64,000 bases of DNA from NCBI RefSeq assembly GCF_047314965.1, contig NZ_JBLBVK010000050.1, positions 1-64,000 of the forward strand, in the 5' to 3' direction. The stretch is from JAVJUV01 sp047314965. GTDB taxonomy: Bacteria > Pseudomonadota > Alphaproteobacteria > Rhodobacterales > Rhodobacteraceae. Positions 7,891 to 16,852 of the stretch are shown piece by piece (position 1 is the stretch's first letter; each line of letters begins with the position of its first letter). The position numbers and the translations under genes were made by a program. The notes below the pieces were generated by a model. That model searched no databases, had not been told where the DNA came from, and saw nothing but the letters and a program-made list of their open reading frames with translations.

Positions 7891-9327
7891 TCAGTTGACA
7901 AGCGTCGCCGCGGCAGCCTCGGCCACCCCTTCGATTCCGAAGAGGTTCACGACACCCAGCACCATGATCAAGGCACTGGCGACGAGAAAACCGGACAGGA
8001 CCGGAGAGCCGCCCGCCTCCAATTCGCTCTCATCCGCCCCGAAATACATCAGGTAGACGATGCGCAGATAGTAGAACGCGCCGATCACGCTGGCGATCAC
8101 ACCAGCGACTGCCAGCCAGGCAAGCCCAGCATCGACCGCCGCCAGAAGAACCGAGTACTTCGCGAAGAACCCGACCAGAGGCGGAACGCCCGCAAGGCTG
8201 AAGAGCAGAACCAGCATCGCCAACGCCTTCAGAGGATCACGGCGCGAGTACTGGCTCAGCGCCGCGATCTCGACCACGGGCTGGCCATCCTTTTCCATCG
8301 AAAGGATGAAGGCGAATGTTCCGATGTTCATCGTCACGTAGATCGCCATGTAGACCAGCATCGCTTCGACGCCTGCCGCGGTACCAGAAGCCAGGCCCAT
8401 CAGCGCATAGCCCATGTGCGCGATTGACGAATAGGCCATCAGGCGCTTGATGTTTGTCTGTCCGATCGCGGCGACAGCGCCAAGGAACATCGACACAACC
8501 GACAGGAAGGCAAGGATCTGCTGCCAGTCGCCGACGACGCCGCCGAAGGCGTCGTGAACGACCCGGGCGAACAATCCCATTGCCGCCATCTTGGGCGCGG
8601 TCGCGAAAAACGCCGTGACCGGCGTGGGCGAGCCCTCGTAGACATCCGGCGTCCACATGTGGAACGGCGCCGCCGAAACCTTGAACGCAAGCCCCGCGGC
8701 GATGAAAGACAACCCGAAGAGCAGACCCAGGGGCGTTTCTCCCTGAGCCGCAGCGATGATCCCCGAGAATTCGGTCGTACCAGCGAAGCCGTAAACCAGC
8801 GACGCGCCGTACAGAAGCAGGCCCGAGGAAAGAGCGCCCAGCACGAAGTATTTCAGACCGGCCTCGGTCGACTTCACGCTGTCACGGCGTAGCGACGCCA
8901 CGACATAAAGCGCAAGCGACTGCAGCTCCAGCCCCATGTAAAGCGCGATCAGGTCTCCTGCCGAGACCATCATCATCATGCCGACCGCGGCCAGCGCGAT
9001 CAGAAGCGGGTACTCGAAGCGCAGAAGGTTGCGCCGAGCCATGTAGCCTTCGCTCATCACCAGAACGGCGGCAGCCGAAAGCAGGATCGTCACCTTCGCG
9101 AACCGCGCGAAGGCATCGTCCACGAACATGCCGCCAAAGGCAGAAGTCGTGCCCGTTCCCTGCAGCCCGATCCAGGCGCCAACGACAACGAACAGCGCGG
9201 AGGTCCCCCAGACAAGGGCCGGGGCCAGCTTGTCCTTGCCGCCATAAACGCCGATCAGAAGGGCGCCCATCGCATAGATCGAGAGAATGATCTCCGGAAG
9301 GATGATCGAAAGATCGCCGGGTTGCAT
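7891..9327 (-). CDS. nuoN: NADH-quinone oxidoreductase subunit N
   Basis: 478 aa. Antiporter-like proton-pumping subunit in the membrane arm of complex I, about 13-14 hydrophobic helices. Conserved blocks include the broken-helix region with FKVSAAPFHMWTPDVYEGSP and the KRLMAYSSIAHMGY segment. It is the last nuo gene; its start overlaps the nuoM stop by one base. A hairpin-rich gap of 80 bp separates it from birA. Confidence 0.97.
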   Translation of the reverse strand: MQPGDLSIILPEIILSIYAMGALLIGVYGGKDKLAPALVWGTSALFVVVGAWIGLQGTGTTSAFGGMFVDDAFARFAKVTILLSAAAVLVMSEGYMARRNLLRFEYPLLIALAAVGMMMMVSAGDLIALYMGLELQSLALYVVASLRRDSVKSTEAGLKYFVLGALSSGLLLYGASLVYGFAGTTEFSGIIAAAQGETPLGLLFGLSFIAAGLAFKVSAAPFHMWTPDVYEGSPTPVTAFFATAPKMAAMGLFARVVHDAFGGVVGDWQQILAFLSVVSMFLGAVAAIGQTNIKRLMAYSSIAHMGYALMGLASGTAAGVEAMLVYMAIYVTMNIGTFAFILSMEKDGQPVVEIAALSQYSRRDPLKALAMLVLLFSLAGVPPLVGFFAKYSVLLAAVDAGLAWLAVAGVIASVIGAFYYLRIVYLMYFGADESELEAGGSPVLSGFLVASALIMVLGVVNLFGIEGVAEAAAATLVN

Positions 9328-10895
9328 CAGTGGCTTCCTCCGTTCGACGCGACCATCGATGTGGCGGCGTGCTCGGCTACCGCCGTGTCATAGCTGCCCA
9401 GAAGGGCCTCGACGGAGGGGCCGATGATATCGGTGACAAGGCTGGGATAGACACCCAGCAGGATGGTCATGACGATGAGCGGTGCAAAGATGGCCCGCTC
9501 TCGCGTCGTCATGTCGGTAATGGATTTCAGGCTTTCCTTGATCAGGTCGCCCATGACGACCCGGCGGTACAGCCAGAGCGCATAGGCCGCCGACAGGATC
9601 ACGCCCGTCGCCGCGACGGCTGCAACCCAGGTGTTTGCCTGGAACATGCCCATGAGTGTCAGGAATTCGCCGACGAAACCGGATGTGCCCGGAAGCCCGA
9701 CGTTTGCCATCGTGAACAACATGAACACCGCCGCATATGCGGGCATCCGGTTCACAAGTCCGCCATAAGCGTCGATCTCGCGGGTATGCATCCGGTCATA
9801 AATGACACCCACACAGAGGAAGAGCGCGCCCGAGATGAAGCCGTGCGACAACATCTGGAAGATCGCGCCATCAACGCCCTGCTGGTTCGCCGCGAAGATG
9901 CCCGCCGTGACATAGCCCATGTGAGCGACGGAAGAATACGCGATCAGCTTTTTCATGTCCTCCTGCATCAGCGCCACCAGCGAGGTGTAGACGATCGCGA
10001 TGGCCGAGAGCCACAGCACAAAATCGGCCAGGAGGTCCGACGCTACCGGGAACATGGGCAGGCTGAACCGCAGGAAACCGTAACCGCCCATCTTCAGAAG
10101 GATCGCCGCCAGCACGACAGACCCAGCCGTCGGGGCCTGAACGTGCGCGTCAGGCAACCAGGTGTGCACCGGCCACATCGGCATCTTCACCGCGAATGAG
10201 GCGAAGAAGGCCAGCCACAGGAGCGTCTGAAGCCCGCCGATCACCTGCACGCCCGCAATGTCCAGGGTGCCCGAGGCGAAGGTGTGGGTCAGAAGCGACG
10301 TGCCTTCACAGCCACCGATGCAGGTGGTGCCGGCATCGACATACATCGCGATCATCGCCACCAGCATCAGCACTGAGCCAAAGAAGGTGTAGAGGAAGAA
10401 CTTGAAGGAAGCGTAGATCCGCTCCTTTCCGCCCCAGATCCCGATGATCAGGAACATCGGGATCAGCCCCCCCTCGAAGAACAGGTAGAACAGGACCAGG
10501 TCCAGCGCCGTGAAGACGCCCAGCATCAGGGTCTCGAGAACCAGGAAGGCGATCATGTATTCCTTGACCCGGTGGGTCACATCCCAGCAGGCCAGGATCG
10601 TGATCGGCATCAGGAAGGTGGTCAGCATGACGAACAGGATCGAGATGCCATCCACACCCATCCGATAGGTCAGACCCATGATCCATTCGCCCTCTTCGAC
10701 GAACTGGAAACCGGTGTCTTGAGGATCGAAGCCGGCCAGAAGGAACAGCGAGGCCAGAAGCGATGCGCTTGTGGCGGCAAGTGCCAGCCACTTGGCGTTC
10801 CGCTGAGCGGCCTCGTCATCGCCACGCAGGAACAGCGCCATGATCGCGGCACCGATGGCGGGGATGAAAGTGACGATGGAGATCAGGTTATCCAT
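9327..10895 (-). CDS. nuoM: NADH-quinone oxidoreductase subunit M
   Basis: 522 aa. Antiporter-like proton-translocating subunit of complex I, all-helical membrane protein. Characteristic segments are FFEGGLIPMFLIIGIWGG (with the conserved Glu of the pump half-channel), VKMPMWPVHTWLPDAHVQAP and KKLIAYSSVAHMGYVTAG. The length is normal for alphaproteobacteria. It starts 4 bp after the nuoL stop and shares one base with the nuoN start. Confidence 0.97.
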   Translation of the reverse strand: MDNLISIVTFIPAIGAAIMALFLRGDDEAAQRNAKWLALAATSASLLASLFLLAGFDPQDTGFQFVEEGEWIMGLTYRMGVDGISILFVMLTTFLMPITILACWDVTHRVKEYMIAFLVLETLMLGVFTALDLVLFYLFFEGGLIPMFLIIGIWGGKERIYASFKFFLYTFFGSVLMLVAMIAMYVDAGTTCIGGCEGTSLLTHTFASGTLDIAGVQVIGGLQTLLWLAFFASFAVKMPMWPVHTWLPDAHVQAPTAGSVVLAAILLKMGGYGFLRFSLPMFPVASDLLADFVLWLSAIAIVYTSLVALMQEDMKKLIAYSSVAHMGYVTAGIFAANQQGVDGAIFQMLSHGFISGALFLCVGVIYDRMHTREIDAYGGLVNRMPAYAAVFMLFTMANVGLPGTSGFVGEFLTLMGMFQANTWVAAVAATGVILSAAYALWLYRRVVMGDLIKESLKSITDMTTRERAIFAPLIVMTILLGVYPSLVTDIIGPSVEALLGSYDTAVAEHAATSMVASNGGSH

Positions 10896-10899
10896 GGTC

Positions 10900-13029
10900 T
10901 CAGTTGCCCCCCGAAAGCGTCATCCAGGTGACCAGGACAAGAATGCCCAGCACCATGGCAAATGCGTAAGTGAAGATGTAACCCGACTGCGCACGGCCCG
11001 CGAGCCGAGTGAAAAACGGTATTACGCCCATGGCCAGCCCGTTCAGGAAGCCGTCGATGGTCGCTCCGTCGCCCTTCTTCCAGAGGAAATGGCCGATGGC
11101 CTTGGCAGGGCGGACAAACACGAAATCGTAGATTTCGTCGAAATACCACTTGTTCAGCAGGAAGTTGTACAGAGGCGCTTGGTTCGCGGCCAGTTTGCCT
11201 GGCAGGTCCGGGCGCCGGATATAGAACTGGAACGCCGTCAGGAACCCGACGAGCATCGCAAGGAACGGCATCAGCTTGACCCAGACCGGCACATGATGCG
11301 CGTCGTCCAGCACATGGTTGTCGGCGGCCATGAAGATCGCTCCCTGGCCAGGGGTCGGACCCTCGCCGTGATCGGCCTTCTCGTCTCCGTGCCCTTCATC
11401 CTTGGCCGCTTCGGTTGCGGCAAACGCGGCACCCGGCAGAACAAGAACCGCTTCCTTTTCGTGCTTTGCGATCCCGAACCAGTTCTCGACGGCATGGTGA
11501 TCACCGAAGAACGGCTTGTACCAGACCATACCGGCAAGGATCGCACCCACTGCAAGAACGCCAAGCGGGACCAGCATCACCGTCGGGCTTTCATGCGCAT
11601 GCTCATGCGTATGCTTGTCGCCACGAGGCTCGCCATAGAAGGTCAGGAACATCAGCCGCCACGAATAGAAGCTGGTAAACAGCGCCGCGATGACCAGCGC
11701 CCAGAACGCAAAGAGCGACGCTCCGGTTCCGCCCGCGAAGGCGCTCTCGATGATGGCGTCCTTCGACACGAAACCGGCAAAACCGACAGGGAACCCTATA
11801 TAGAGAAGCGGAATACCGACGCCGGTAATGGCCAGCGTGCCGATCATCATCGCCCAGAAGGTCTTGGGCAGCTTGTGACGAAGACCGCCATAGTTCCGCA
11901 TGTCCTGCTCGTGGTGCATCCCGTGGATGACCGAGCCAGCGCCGAGGAACAGCATGGCCTTGAAGAAGGCGTGCGTGAAAAGGTGGAACATGGCGACCGA
12001 ATAGACGCCGACACCGGCAGCCACGAACATGTAGCCCAGCTGCGAGCAGGTCGAGTAGGCGATCACACGCTTGATGTCGTTCTGCACCAGGCCCACGGTC
12101 GCGGCGAAGAACGCCGTGCAGGCCCCGATGACGACGATGAAAGTCGTTGTGCCGGGCGCGAATTCCATCAGCGGCGACATTCGGCACACCAGGAACACGC
12201 CGGCCGTGACCATCGTGGCAGCATGGATCAGCGCAGACACGGGTGTCGGGCCTTCCATCGCGTCCGGCAGCCATGTGTGCAGGAACAATTGCGCCGACTT
12301 GCCCATCGCCCCGATGAACAGGAGGAAGGCGATCAGTTCCGCCGCGTTCCATGTCGTCCAGAGGAAGTGCAGTTCCGTCTCGGCCAATTTGGGCGCGGCC
12401 GCGAAGATGTCCGAGAAATTGATCGAGTCGACCAGGAAGAAGATCGCGAAGATGCCAAGCGCAAAGCCGAAGTCACCCACACGGTTGACCACGAAAGCCT
12501 TGATTGCGGCGGCATTCGCCGATGGCTTCCGGAAATAGAACCCAATCAGCAGGTACGACGCCAGGCCCACGCCCTCCCAGCCGAAGAACATCTGGACCAG
12601 ATTGTCCGCCGTCACCAGCATCAGCATCGCGAAGGTGAAGAACGACAGATAGGCGAAGAAGCGCGGGCGATAGCTTTCCTTCTCGTCGTCAAAATTGTCG
12701 TCATGCGCCATATAACCGAACGAATACAGGTGGACGAGCGCCGAGACCGAGGTGATCACCACAAGCATGATCGCCGTCAGCCGGTCCATGCGGATCGCCC
12801 AGTCGGTCGCAAGACTGCCTGACTCGATCCAGCGCAGAACCTGAACCGTGTAATGCCCGCCCTCGTGCGCGAAGGGATCGAAGGTCAGGAAGATGATCCA
12901 GCTCAGCAGGCAGACCAGGAACAAGAAGCCAGTCGCCACCCATTGCGCGGCTTTCTCGCCGATGATCCGCCAGCCGAACCCGCAGATCAGCGCGCCGACG
13001 AGCGGGGCGAAGAGGATGATGGTTTCCAT
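10900..13029 (-). CDS. nuoL: NADH-quinone oxidoreductase subunit L
   Basis: 709 aa. The most distal antiporter-like subunit of complex I, including the long lateral helix that links the pump units. Core motifs: MFFGWEGVGLASYLLIGFY (148-166), KSAQLFLHTWLPDAMEGPTP (244-263) and KRVIAYSTCSQLGYM (320-334). It is about 95 aa longer than E. coli NuoL (613 aa), mostly from a His/Glu/Asp-rich loop region at about 467-580 (HTHEHAHE at 473-480, then EGHGDEKADHGEG). Such hydrophilic inserts are common in Rhodobacterales. It lies between nuoK (7-bp gap) and nuoM. Confidence 0.97.
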   Translation of the reverse strand: METIILFAPLVGALICGFGWRIIGEKAAQWVATGFLFLVCLLSWIIFLTFDPFAHEGGHYTVQVLRWIESGSLATDWAIRMDRLTAIMLVVITSVSALVHLYSFGYMAHDDNFDDEKESYRPRFFAYLSFFTFAMLMLVTADNLVQMFFGWEGVGLASYLLIGFYFRKPSANAAAIKAFVVNRVGDFGFALGIFAIFFLVDSINFSDIFAAAPKLAETELHFLWTTWNAAELIAFLLFIGAMGKSAQLFLHTWLPDAMEGPTPVSALIHAATMVTAGVFLVCRMSPLMEFAPGTTTFIVVIGACTAFFAATVGLVQNDIKRVIAYSTCSQLGYMFVAAGVGVYSVAMFHLFTHAFFKAMLFLGAGSVIHGMHHEQDMRNYGGLRHKLPKTFWAMMIGTLAITGVGIPLLYIGFPVGFAGFVSKDAIIESAFAGGTGASLFAFWALVIAALFTSFYSWRLMFLTFYGEPRGDKHTHEHAHESPTVMLVPLGVLAVGAILAGMVWYKPFFGDHHAVENWFGIAKHEKEAVLVLPGAAFAATEAAKDEGHGDEKADHGEGPTPGQGAIFMAADNHVLDDAHHVPVWVKLMPFLAMLVGFLTAFQFYIRRPDLPGKLAANQAPLYNFLLNKWYFDEIYDFVFVRPAKAIGHFLWKKGDGATIDGFLNGLAMGVIPFFTRLAGRAQSGYIFTYAFAMVLGILVLVTWMTLSGGN

Positions 13030-13036
13030 GTCTCTC

Positions 13037-13342
13037 TCAGCCTTTCATCACGTTGACGTCTTCGACATCGATGGTGCCGCGGTTCCGGAAGAAGCAGACC
13101 AGGATTGCAAGACCGATGGCAGCCTCGGCGGCGGCCACGGTCAAAACGAACAAGGTAAAGACCTGTCCGGTGAGGTCCTGCAAATAGGCCGAAAAGGCGA
13201 CCAGGTTGATGTTCACCGCCAGAAGCATCAATTCGATCGACATCAAAAGGATGATGACGTTCTTCCTGTTCAGGAAGATCCCGAAAATGCCGATGACGAA
13301 CAGCGTCGCCGCGACGGTGAGGTAGTGTTCAAGTCCGATCAT
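13037..13342 (-). CDS. nuoK: NADH-quinone oxidoreductase subunit K
   Basis: 101 aa, three transmembrane helices, usual length. Membrane-arm subunit carrying the conserved buried glutamates of the proton path (SIELMLLAVN and VAAAEAAIGLAIL). It directly precedes nuoL and follows an Ala/Glu-rich membrane protein gene that is wedged between nuoJ and nuoK. Confidence 0.97.
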   Translation of the reverse strand: MIGLEHYLTVAATLFVIGIFGIFLNRKNVIILLMSIELMLLAVNINLVAFSAYLQDLTGQVFTLFVLTVAAAEAAIGLAILVCFFRNRGTIDVEDVNVMKG

Positions 13343-13355
13343 GCCAATCGTCCGT

Positions 13356-14210
13356 TCAGTTCATTGCTCCGCAGGCAAGCCCCGCGATAGTCGCGGCGGC
13401 GCTGCCCAACGGTATTCTTTCGAGTTCCGGCGCGTCGTTCCGGGGGCTTCCACCCTCGGAAATCACGCCCACGGCCAGTGGCGCGCAGGTCACCAGCCGG
13501 ATGGTTTGTGTCGTCTCTCCGTTCTCCGTCCGGTCCGAGACGACTTCGATCATGCCGTCATCACGCTGGAAAATACTGACCAGCGCATAGGTCGCCGTAT
13601 CGCCGGGAACAGTGATATTGCCCATTTCCGGTGAAAGGATGTTCAGATTCGCCTGCTCCTCGGCGATCGCCCCTCCAGGAACCGAAGCTTCCTCGAGTTC
13701 TGTCGCGGGAACCATGTCCGGATCGGCGCCCTCCAGCGCTCCTTCGACCTGTTCAACCGCCGCTTCCGCTTTCTCGACGATGGATGCCAGTCCGCTCTCG
13801 GCTTTTTCTGCAGCCTCGCCCGCGGCCCCCAAAGCGCCTTCGATTGCCGACTGAACTTCATTTACCGTGCTCTCAACCGCTTCGGACGCGGCCTCTTCCA
13901 TTTTCCCTGCCGCCGTTTCGACGGCGGCAGCCACCTCGCCGGCGGCGTCCTGAGCCTCTTCTGTTACGGCTTCGAGCGCGGTTTCCGGCGCAGCCCCGGC
14001 CGCATCTTCCGACGCCGCTTCAGCACTCTCATCGATGCTCACTGGCAGTTCGGCGACCTCCTGCTCCGCAGGCGCTTCGGATTCGGCAACGACTTCCGCA
14101 TCCCGGTTCGACCAGCCGAGCCAAAGAGCGACAACCAGAATCGCCGCCAGACCCCAGATGGTCCAGCGCCAGAGGTTGCCCAAGGCCTGAAATACGCCGC
14201 CTTTCGCCAT
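13356..14210 (-). CDS. Ala/Glu-rich single-span membrane protein inserted between nuoJ and nuoK
   Basis: 284 aa, not recognised as a named family. One transmembrane helix (about 14-33, WRWTIWGLAAILVVALWLGW) is followed by a long low-complexity acidic, alanine-rich segment (about 40-175) with a helical or coiled-coil look (many EAA, AAE and VES repeats). A compact C-terminal domain (about 185-284) contains two cysteines (in RLVTCAPL and AGLACGAMN) that could form a disulfide. The topology suggests a short cytoplasmic N-terminus and a periplasmic rod and head. It sits 3 bp from the nuoJ stop and 13 bp before nuoK, so it is co-expressed with complex I. Its function is unknown; an assembly or envelope-tethering role is only inference. 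Confidence 0.75.
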   Translation of the reverse strand: MAKGGVFQALGNLWRWTIWGLAAILVVALWLGWSNRDAEVVAESEAPAEQEVAELPVSIDESAEAASEDAAGAAPETALEAVTEEAQDAAGEVAAAVETAAGKMEEAASEAVESTVNEVQSAIEGALGAAGEAAEKAESGLASIVEKAEAAVEQVEGALEGADPDMVPATELEEASVPGGAIAEEQANLNILSPEMGNITVPGDTATYALVSIFQRDDGMIEVVSDRTENGETTQTIRLVTCAPLAVGVISEGGSPRNDAPELERIPLGSAAATIAGLACGAMN

Positions 14211-14213
14211 GGC

Positions 14214-14828
14214 TTACAGCCCCTGCCCCGATTTTACGTCCTTCATGACAAGCGCCTTGCCCGGATCGCGATACATCTGCTGCAGGATGTCCTGCCGCTT
14301 GATGTCCTGGCGGTGGCGCAGCGTCAGAACGATCGCGCCGATCATGGCAACCAGCAGGATCAGTCCCGCCAGTTGGAACAGAAGGAAGTACTTGTCGTAG
14401 AGGATCAGGCCCAAAGCCTCGGTGTTGTGCGAACCGCCTCCGGCAATCGCGTCAGGCCGGTCGGCCATCACCACGCCCTCGGCGGTCGTCCAGACACCGA
14501 AGGCCAGCGCGAGCTGCATCAGGATCACCACGCCGATCAGCAAGGCCAGAGGCATGTACTTGGCCATCTCGGCTTTCAGCTCGGCGAAATCCACATCCAG
14601 CATCATCACGACGAACAGGAACAGCACGGCCACGGCGCCGACGTAGACGATGACCAGCAGCATCGCCACGAACTCCGCACCCAAAAGAACGAACAGCCCG
14701 GCCGCTGACAGGAACGTCAGGATCAGCCACAGGACCGAATGCACCGGGTTACGGGCGATCACGGTGAACAGCCCGCCCGCGATACAGGTGATGGCGAAAA
14801 GGTAGAAAGCGAAAACCTGTGCCGTCAT
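14214..14828 (-). CDS. nuoJ: NADH-quinone oxidoreductase subunit J
   Basis: 204 aa. Five-helix membrane subunit of complex I contributing to the proton-channel region near the quinone site; the VYVGAVAVLFLFVVMML block is diagnostic of the family. The start overlaps the stop of the carboxymuconolactone decarboxylase-like gene by 4 nt (ATGA type), showing the inserted gene is read as part of the operon. Confidence 0.97.
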   Translation of the reverse strand: MTAQVFAFYLFAITCIAGGLFTVIARNPVHSVLWLILTFLSAAGLFVLLGAEFVAMLLVIVYVGAVAVLFLFVVMMLDVDFAELKAEMAKYMPLALLIGVVILMQLALAFGVWTTAEGVVMADRPDAIAGGGSHNTEALGLILYDKYFLLFQLAGLILLVAMIGAIVLTLRHRQDIKRQDILQQMYRDPGKALVMKDVKSGQGL

Positions 14829-15232
14829 GCGTCATCCTCCGACCCGGCGTCCATCACCGAGCTTGCCAGTTCCATCGCCTTGGTCATCGCGGGGATGCCC
14901 CCGAAAACGCCGACAAGCGCGATGGTCTCGGCGATTTCCTGTTTCGTCGCACCAGCCTCGAGAGCATGGCGCACCGTCATCCTGATCTGTGCCTCCGCCT
15001 GCGCGCCCAGAATGGTCAACCCGCCCAGCGTCAGAAGCAGCTTCGTCTTCGCGTCCAGACCCTCTGGATTGAACGTCTTGCCCATCATGGTTTCCATCAT
15101 GTCCTTGGGCATCGTCGGGATCAGCGCCTCGAACCCTTTCGGCGTGAACGACTCAAGCGCCGGATTGAGCGCTTTCGCCCACTCCTGGCCCAAGGCCATC
15201 ATCGCCGCAAAAGGGTTGTTCTGGTCCGTCAT
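14825..15232 (-). CDS. Carboxymuconolactone decarboxylase-family protein in the nuo operon
   Basis: 135 aa. CMD/AhpD-like all-helical fold: the block TLGGLTILGAQAEAQIRMTVRHALEAG followed by ATKQEIAETIALVGVFGGIPA matches the family core. There is no CxxC redox pair as found in AhpD, so it resembles the decarboxylase-like branch rather than the peroxidase branch. It overlaps nuoI and nuoJ by 4 nt on either side, so it is tightly coupled to complex I synthesis. Its role there is unknown. Confidence 0.85.
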   Translation of the reverse strand: MTDQNNPFAAMMALGQEWAKALNPALESFTPKGFEALIPTMPKDMMETMMGKTFNPEGLDAKTKLLLTLGGLTILGAQAEAQIRMTVRHALEAGATKQEIAETIALVGVFGGIPAMTKAMELASSVMDAGSEDDA

Positions 15233-15723
15233 CTGTACGGCGCATCCATTTCCAGGTTCCGGGCGATCTCGGCTTCCCAGCGCTCGCCGTTCTCCAGAAG
15301 CTTTTCCTTCGTGTAGTACAGCTCTTCCCGCGTCTCAGTCGAAAACTCGAAATTCGGTCCCTCGACGATGGCGTCCACCGGACAGGCTTCTTGGCAGAAG
15401 CCGCAATAAATGCACTTCGTCATGTCGATGTCGTACCGCGTCGTTCGGCGCGACCCGTCCTCGCGGGGTTCCGCGTCGATGGTGATCGCCTGCGCCGGGC
15501 AGATTGCCTCGCACAGCTTGCATGCGATGCACCGCTCCTCGCCGTTCGGATAACGGCGCAGCGCATGCTCGCCCCGGAAGCGCGGAGAAAGCGGCCCCTT
15601 CTCGTGCGGGTAGTTCACGGTGGCCTTGGGGCCGAAGAAGTACTTCAGACCCAGCTTGAAGCCGCCCAGCATGTCAAACAGCAGGAAATAACGGCCCGCG
15701 CGGTTCCAGTCTATGGATGCCAT
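15229..15723 (-). CDS. nuoI: NADH-quinone oxidoreductase subunit I
   Basis: 164 aa. TYKY-type ferredoxin subunit carrying iron-sulfur clusters N6a and N6b near the quinone site. Two CxxCxxCxxxCP motifs are intact: C65/C68/C71/C75 and C104/C107/C110/C114. The N-terminal amphipathic segment is as in mitochondrial TYKY. It lies 3 bp from the nuoH stop and overlaps the next gene by 4 nt. Confidence 0.97.
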   Translation of the reverse strand: MASIDWNRAGRYFLLFDMLGGFKLGLKYFFGPKATVNYPHEKGPLSPRFRGEHALRRYPNGEERCIACKLCEAICPAQAITIDAEPREDGSRRTTRYDIDMTKCIYCGFCQEACPVDAIVEGPNFEFSTETREELYYTKEKLLENGERWEAEIARNLEMDAPYR

Positions 15724-15726
15724 ATC

Positions 15727-16764
15727 TCAGCCTCCCACGGCCCAGCGGGCATAAGCGCCGCCGAACATCTCGAATTTCGCGAAAAACGCCACCAGAACGA
15801 CCCAGATCAGGCTGAACGGAAGGAACCATTTCCAGCCCAGACGCATCAGCTGGTCATAGCGGTAGCGGGGTACGATGGCCTTCACCATCGCGAACAGGAA
15901 GAAGAAGAACGCCATCTTCGCGACCATCCAGAGCGGCCCGTCCGGCAGGAACGGCACCGGCGACAGCCAGCCGCCGAAGAACAGCAGCGTTGTCAGCGCG
16001 CACATCAGGAAGATCGCAATGTATTCGCCCGCCATGAACAGCAGGAACGGCGTCGAGGAGTATTCCACCTGGTAGCCCGCGACGAGTTCAGACTCCGCCT
16101 CCGGCAGATCGAATGGCGGACGGTTGGTCTCGGCCAGCGCGCTGATGAAGAACAGGAACACCATCGGGAAATGGGGCAGCCAGTACCAGCTGAAAAAGCC
16201 CCAGTCACCATCCTGGGCGCGCACGATGTCACCGAAGTTCATCGACCCGGTCGAAAGGATCACCCCGATAATGATCAGACCGATCGAGACCTCGTAGGAA
16301 ATCATCTGCGCCGCGGAACGAAGCGAACCCAGGAACGGATACTTCGAGTTCGACGCCCAGCCTCCCATGATCACGCCGTAGACCTCCAGCGAGGACACAG
16401 CGAACACATAAAGGATGGCCACGTTGATATCGGCCAGTACCCAGGTGTCGTTGAACGGGATGACCGCCCAGGCGATCATGGCAAGCACGAACGAAATCAG
16501 CGGTGCAAGCATGAAGACAGTGCGATCGGCGCCCGCCGGGATCACGACTTCCTTCACCACGTATTTCAGAGCGTCGGCGACGGTTTGCAGCAGGCCCCAG
16601 GGACCGACCACGTTCGGTCCGCGCCGAAGCTGGACTGCAGCCCAGATTTTCCGGTCGCCGTAGACCAGGAACAACAGGCTGACCATCACGAAACCGATGA
16701 CCAGAAGTGTCTGGGCCGCAACGGTCACCAGAATGCCGAGGGGTGTCGTCAGAAACTCAGCCAT
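15727..16764 (-). CDS. nuoH: NADH-quinone oxidoreductase subunit H
   Basis: 345 aa. Membrane subunit at the junction of the two arms, forming much of the quinone chamber; eight or more helices. Signatures are QLRRGPNVVGPWGLLQTVAD near the N-terminus and AETNRPPFDLPEAESELVAG in the central loop. The length is usual. An 88-bp gap containing a stem-loop separates it from nuoG. Confidence 0.97.
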   Translation of the reverse strand: MAEFLTTPLGILVTVAAQTLLVIGFVMVSLLFLVYGDRKIWAAVQLRRGPNVVGPWGLLQTVADALKYVVKEVVIPAGADRTVFMLAPLISFVLAMIAWAVIPFNDTWVLADINVAILYVFAVSSLEVYGVIMGGWASNSKYPFLGSLRSAAQMISYEVSIGLIIIGVILSTGSMNFGDIVRAQDGDWGFFSWYWLPHFPMVFLFFISALAETNRPPFDLPEAESELVAGYQVEYSSTPFLLFMAGEYIAIFLMCALTTLLFFGGWLSPVPFLPDGPLWMVAKMAFFFFLFAMVKAIVPRYRYDQLMRLGWKWFLPFSLIWVVLVAFFAKFEMFGGAYARWAVGG

Positions 16765-16790
16765 GTGTCCCCACGTTTTTTCGTTCCCTT

Positions 16791-16810
16791 GGGGCGATTT
16801 TCGCCGCCCC
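16791..16810 (-). other. Intercistronic stem-loop between nuoG and nuoH
   Basis: GGGGCG (16791-16796) pairs with CGCCCC (16805-16810) around an 8-nt loop. No U-run follows on the minus strand, so it is more likely an RNA processing or stability element within the nuo transcript than a terminator. Confidence 0.35.
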
Positions 16811-16852
16811 TTCTAAACCTTATCTTGGCCTGACAATCCAGACCTGAATGGC

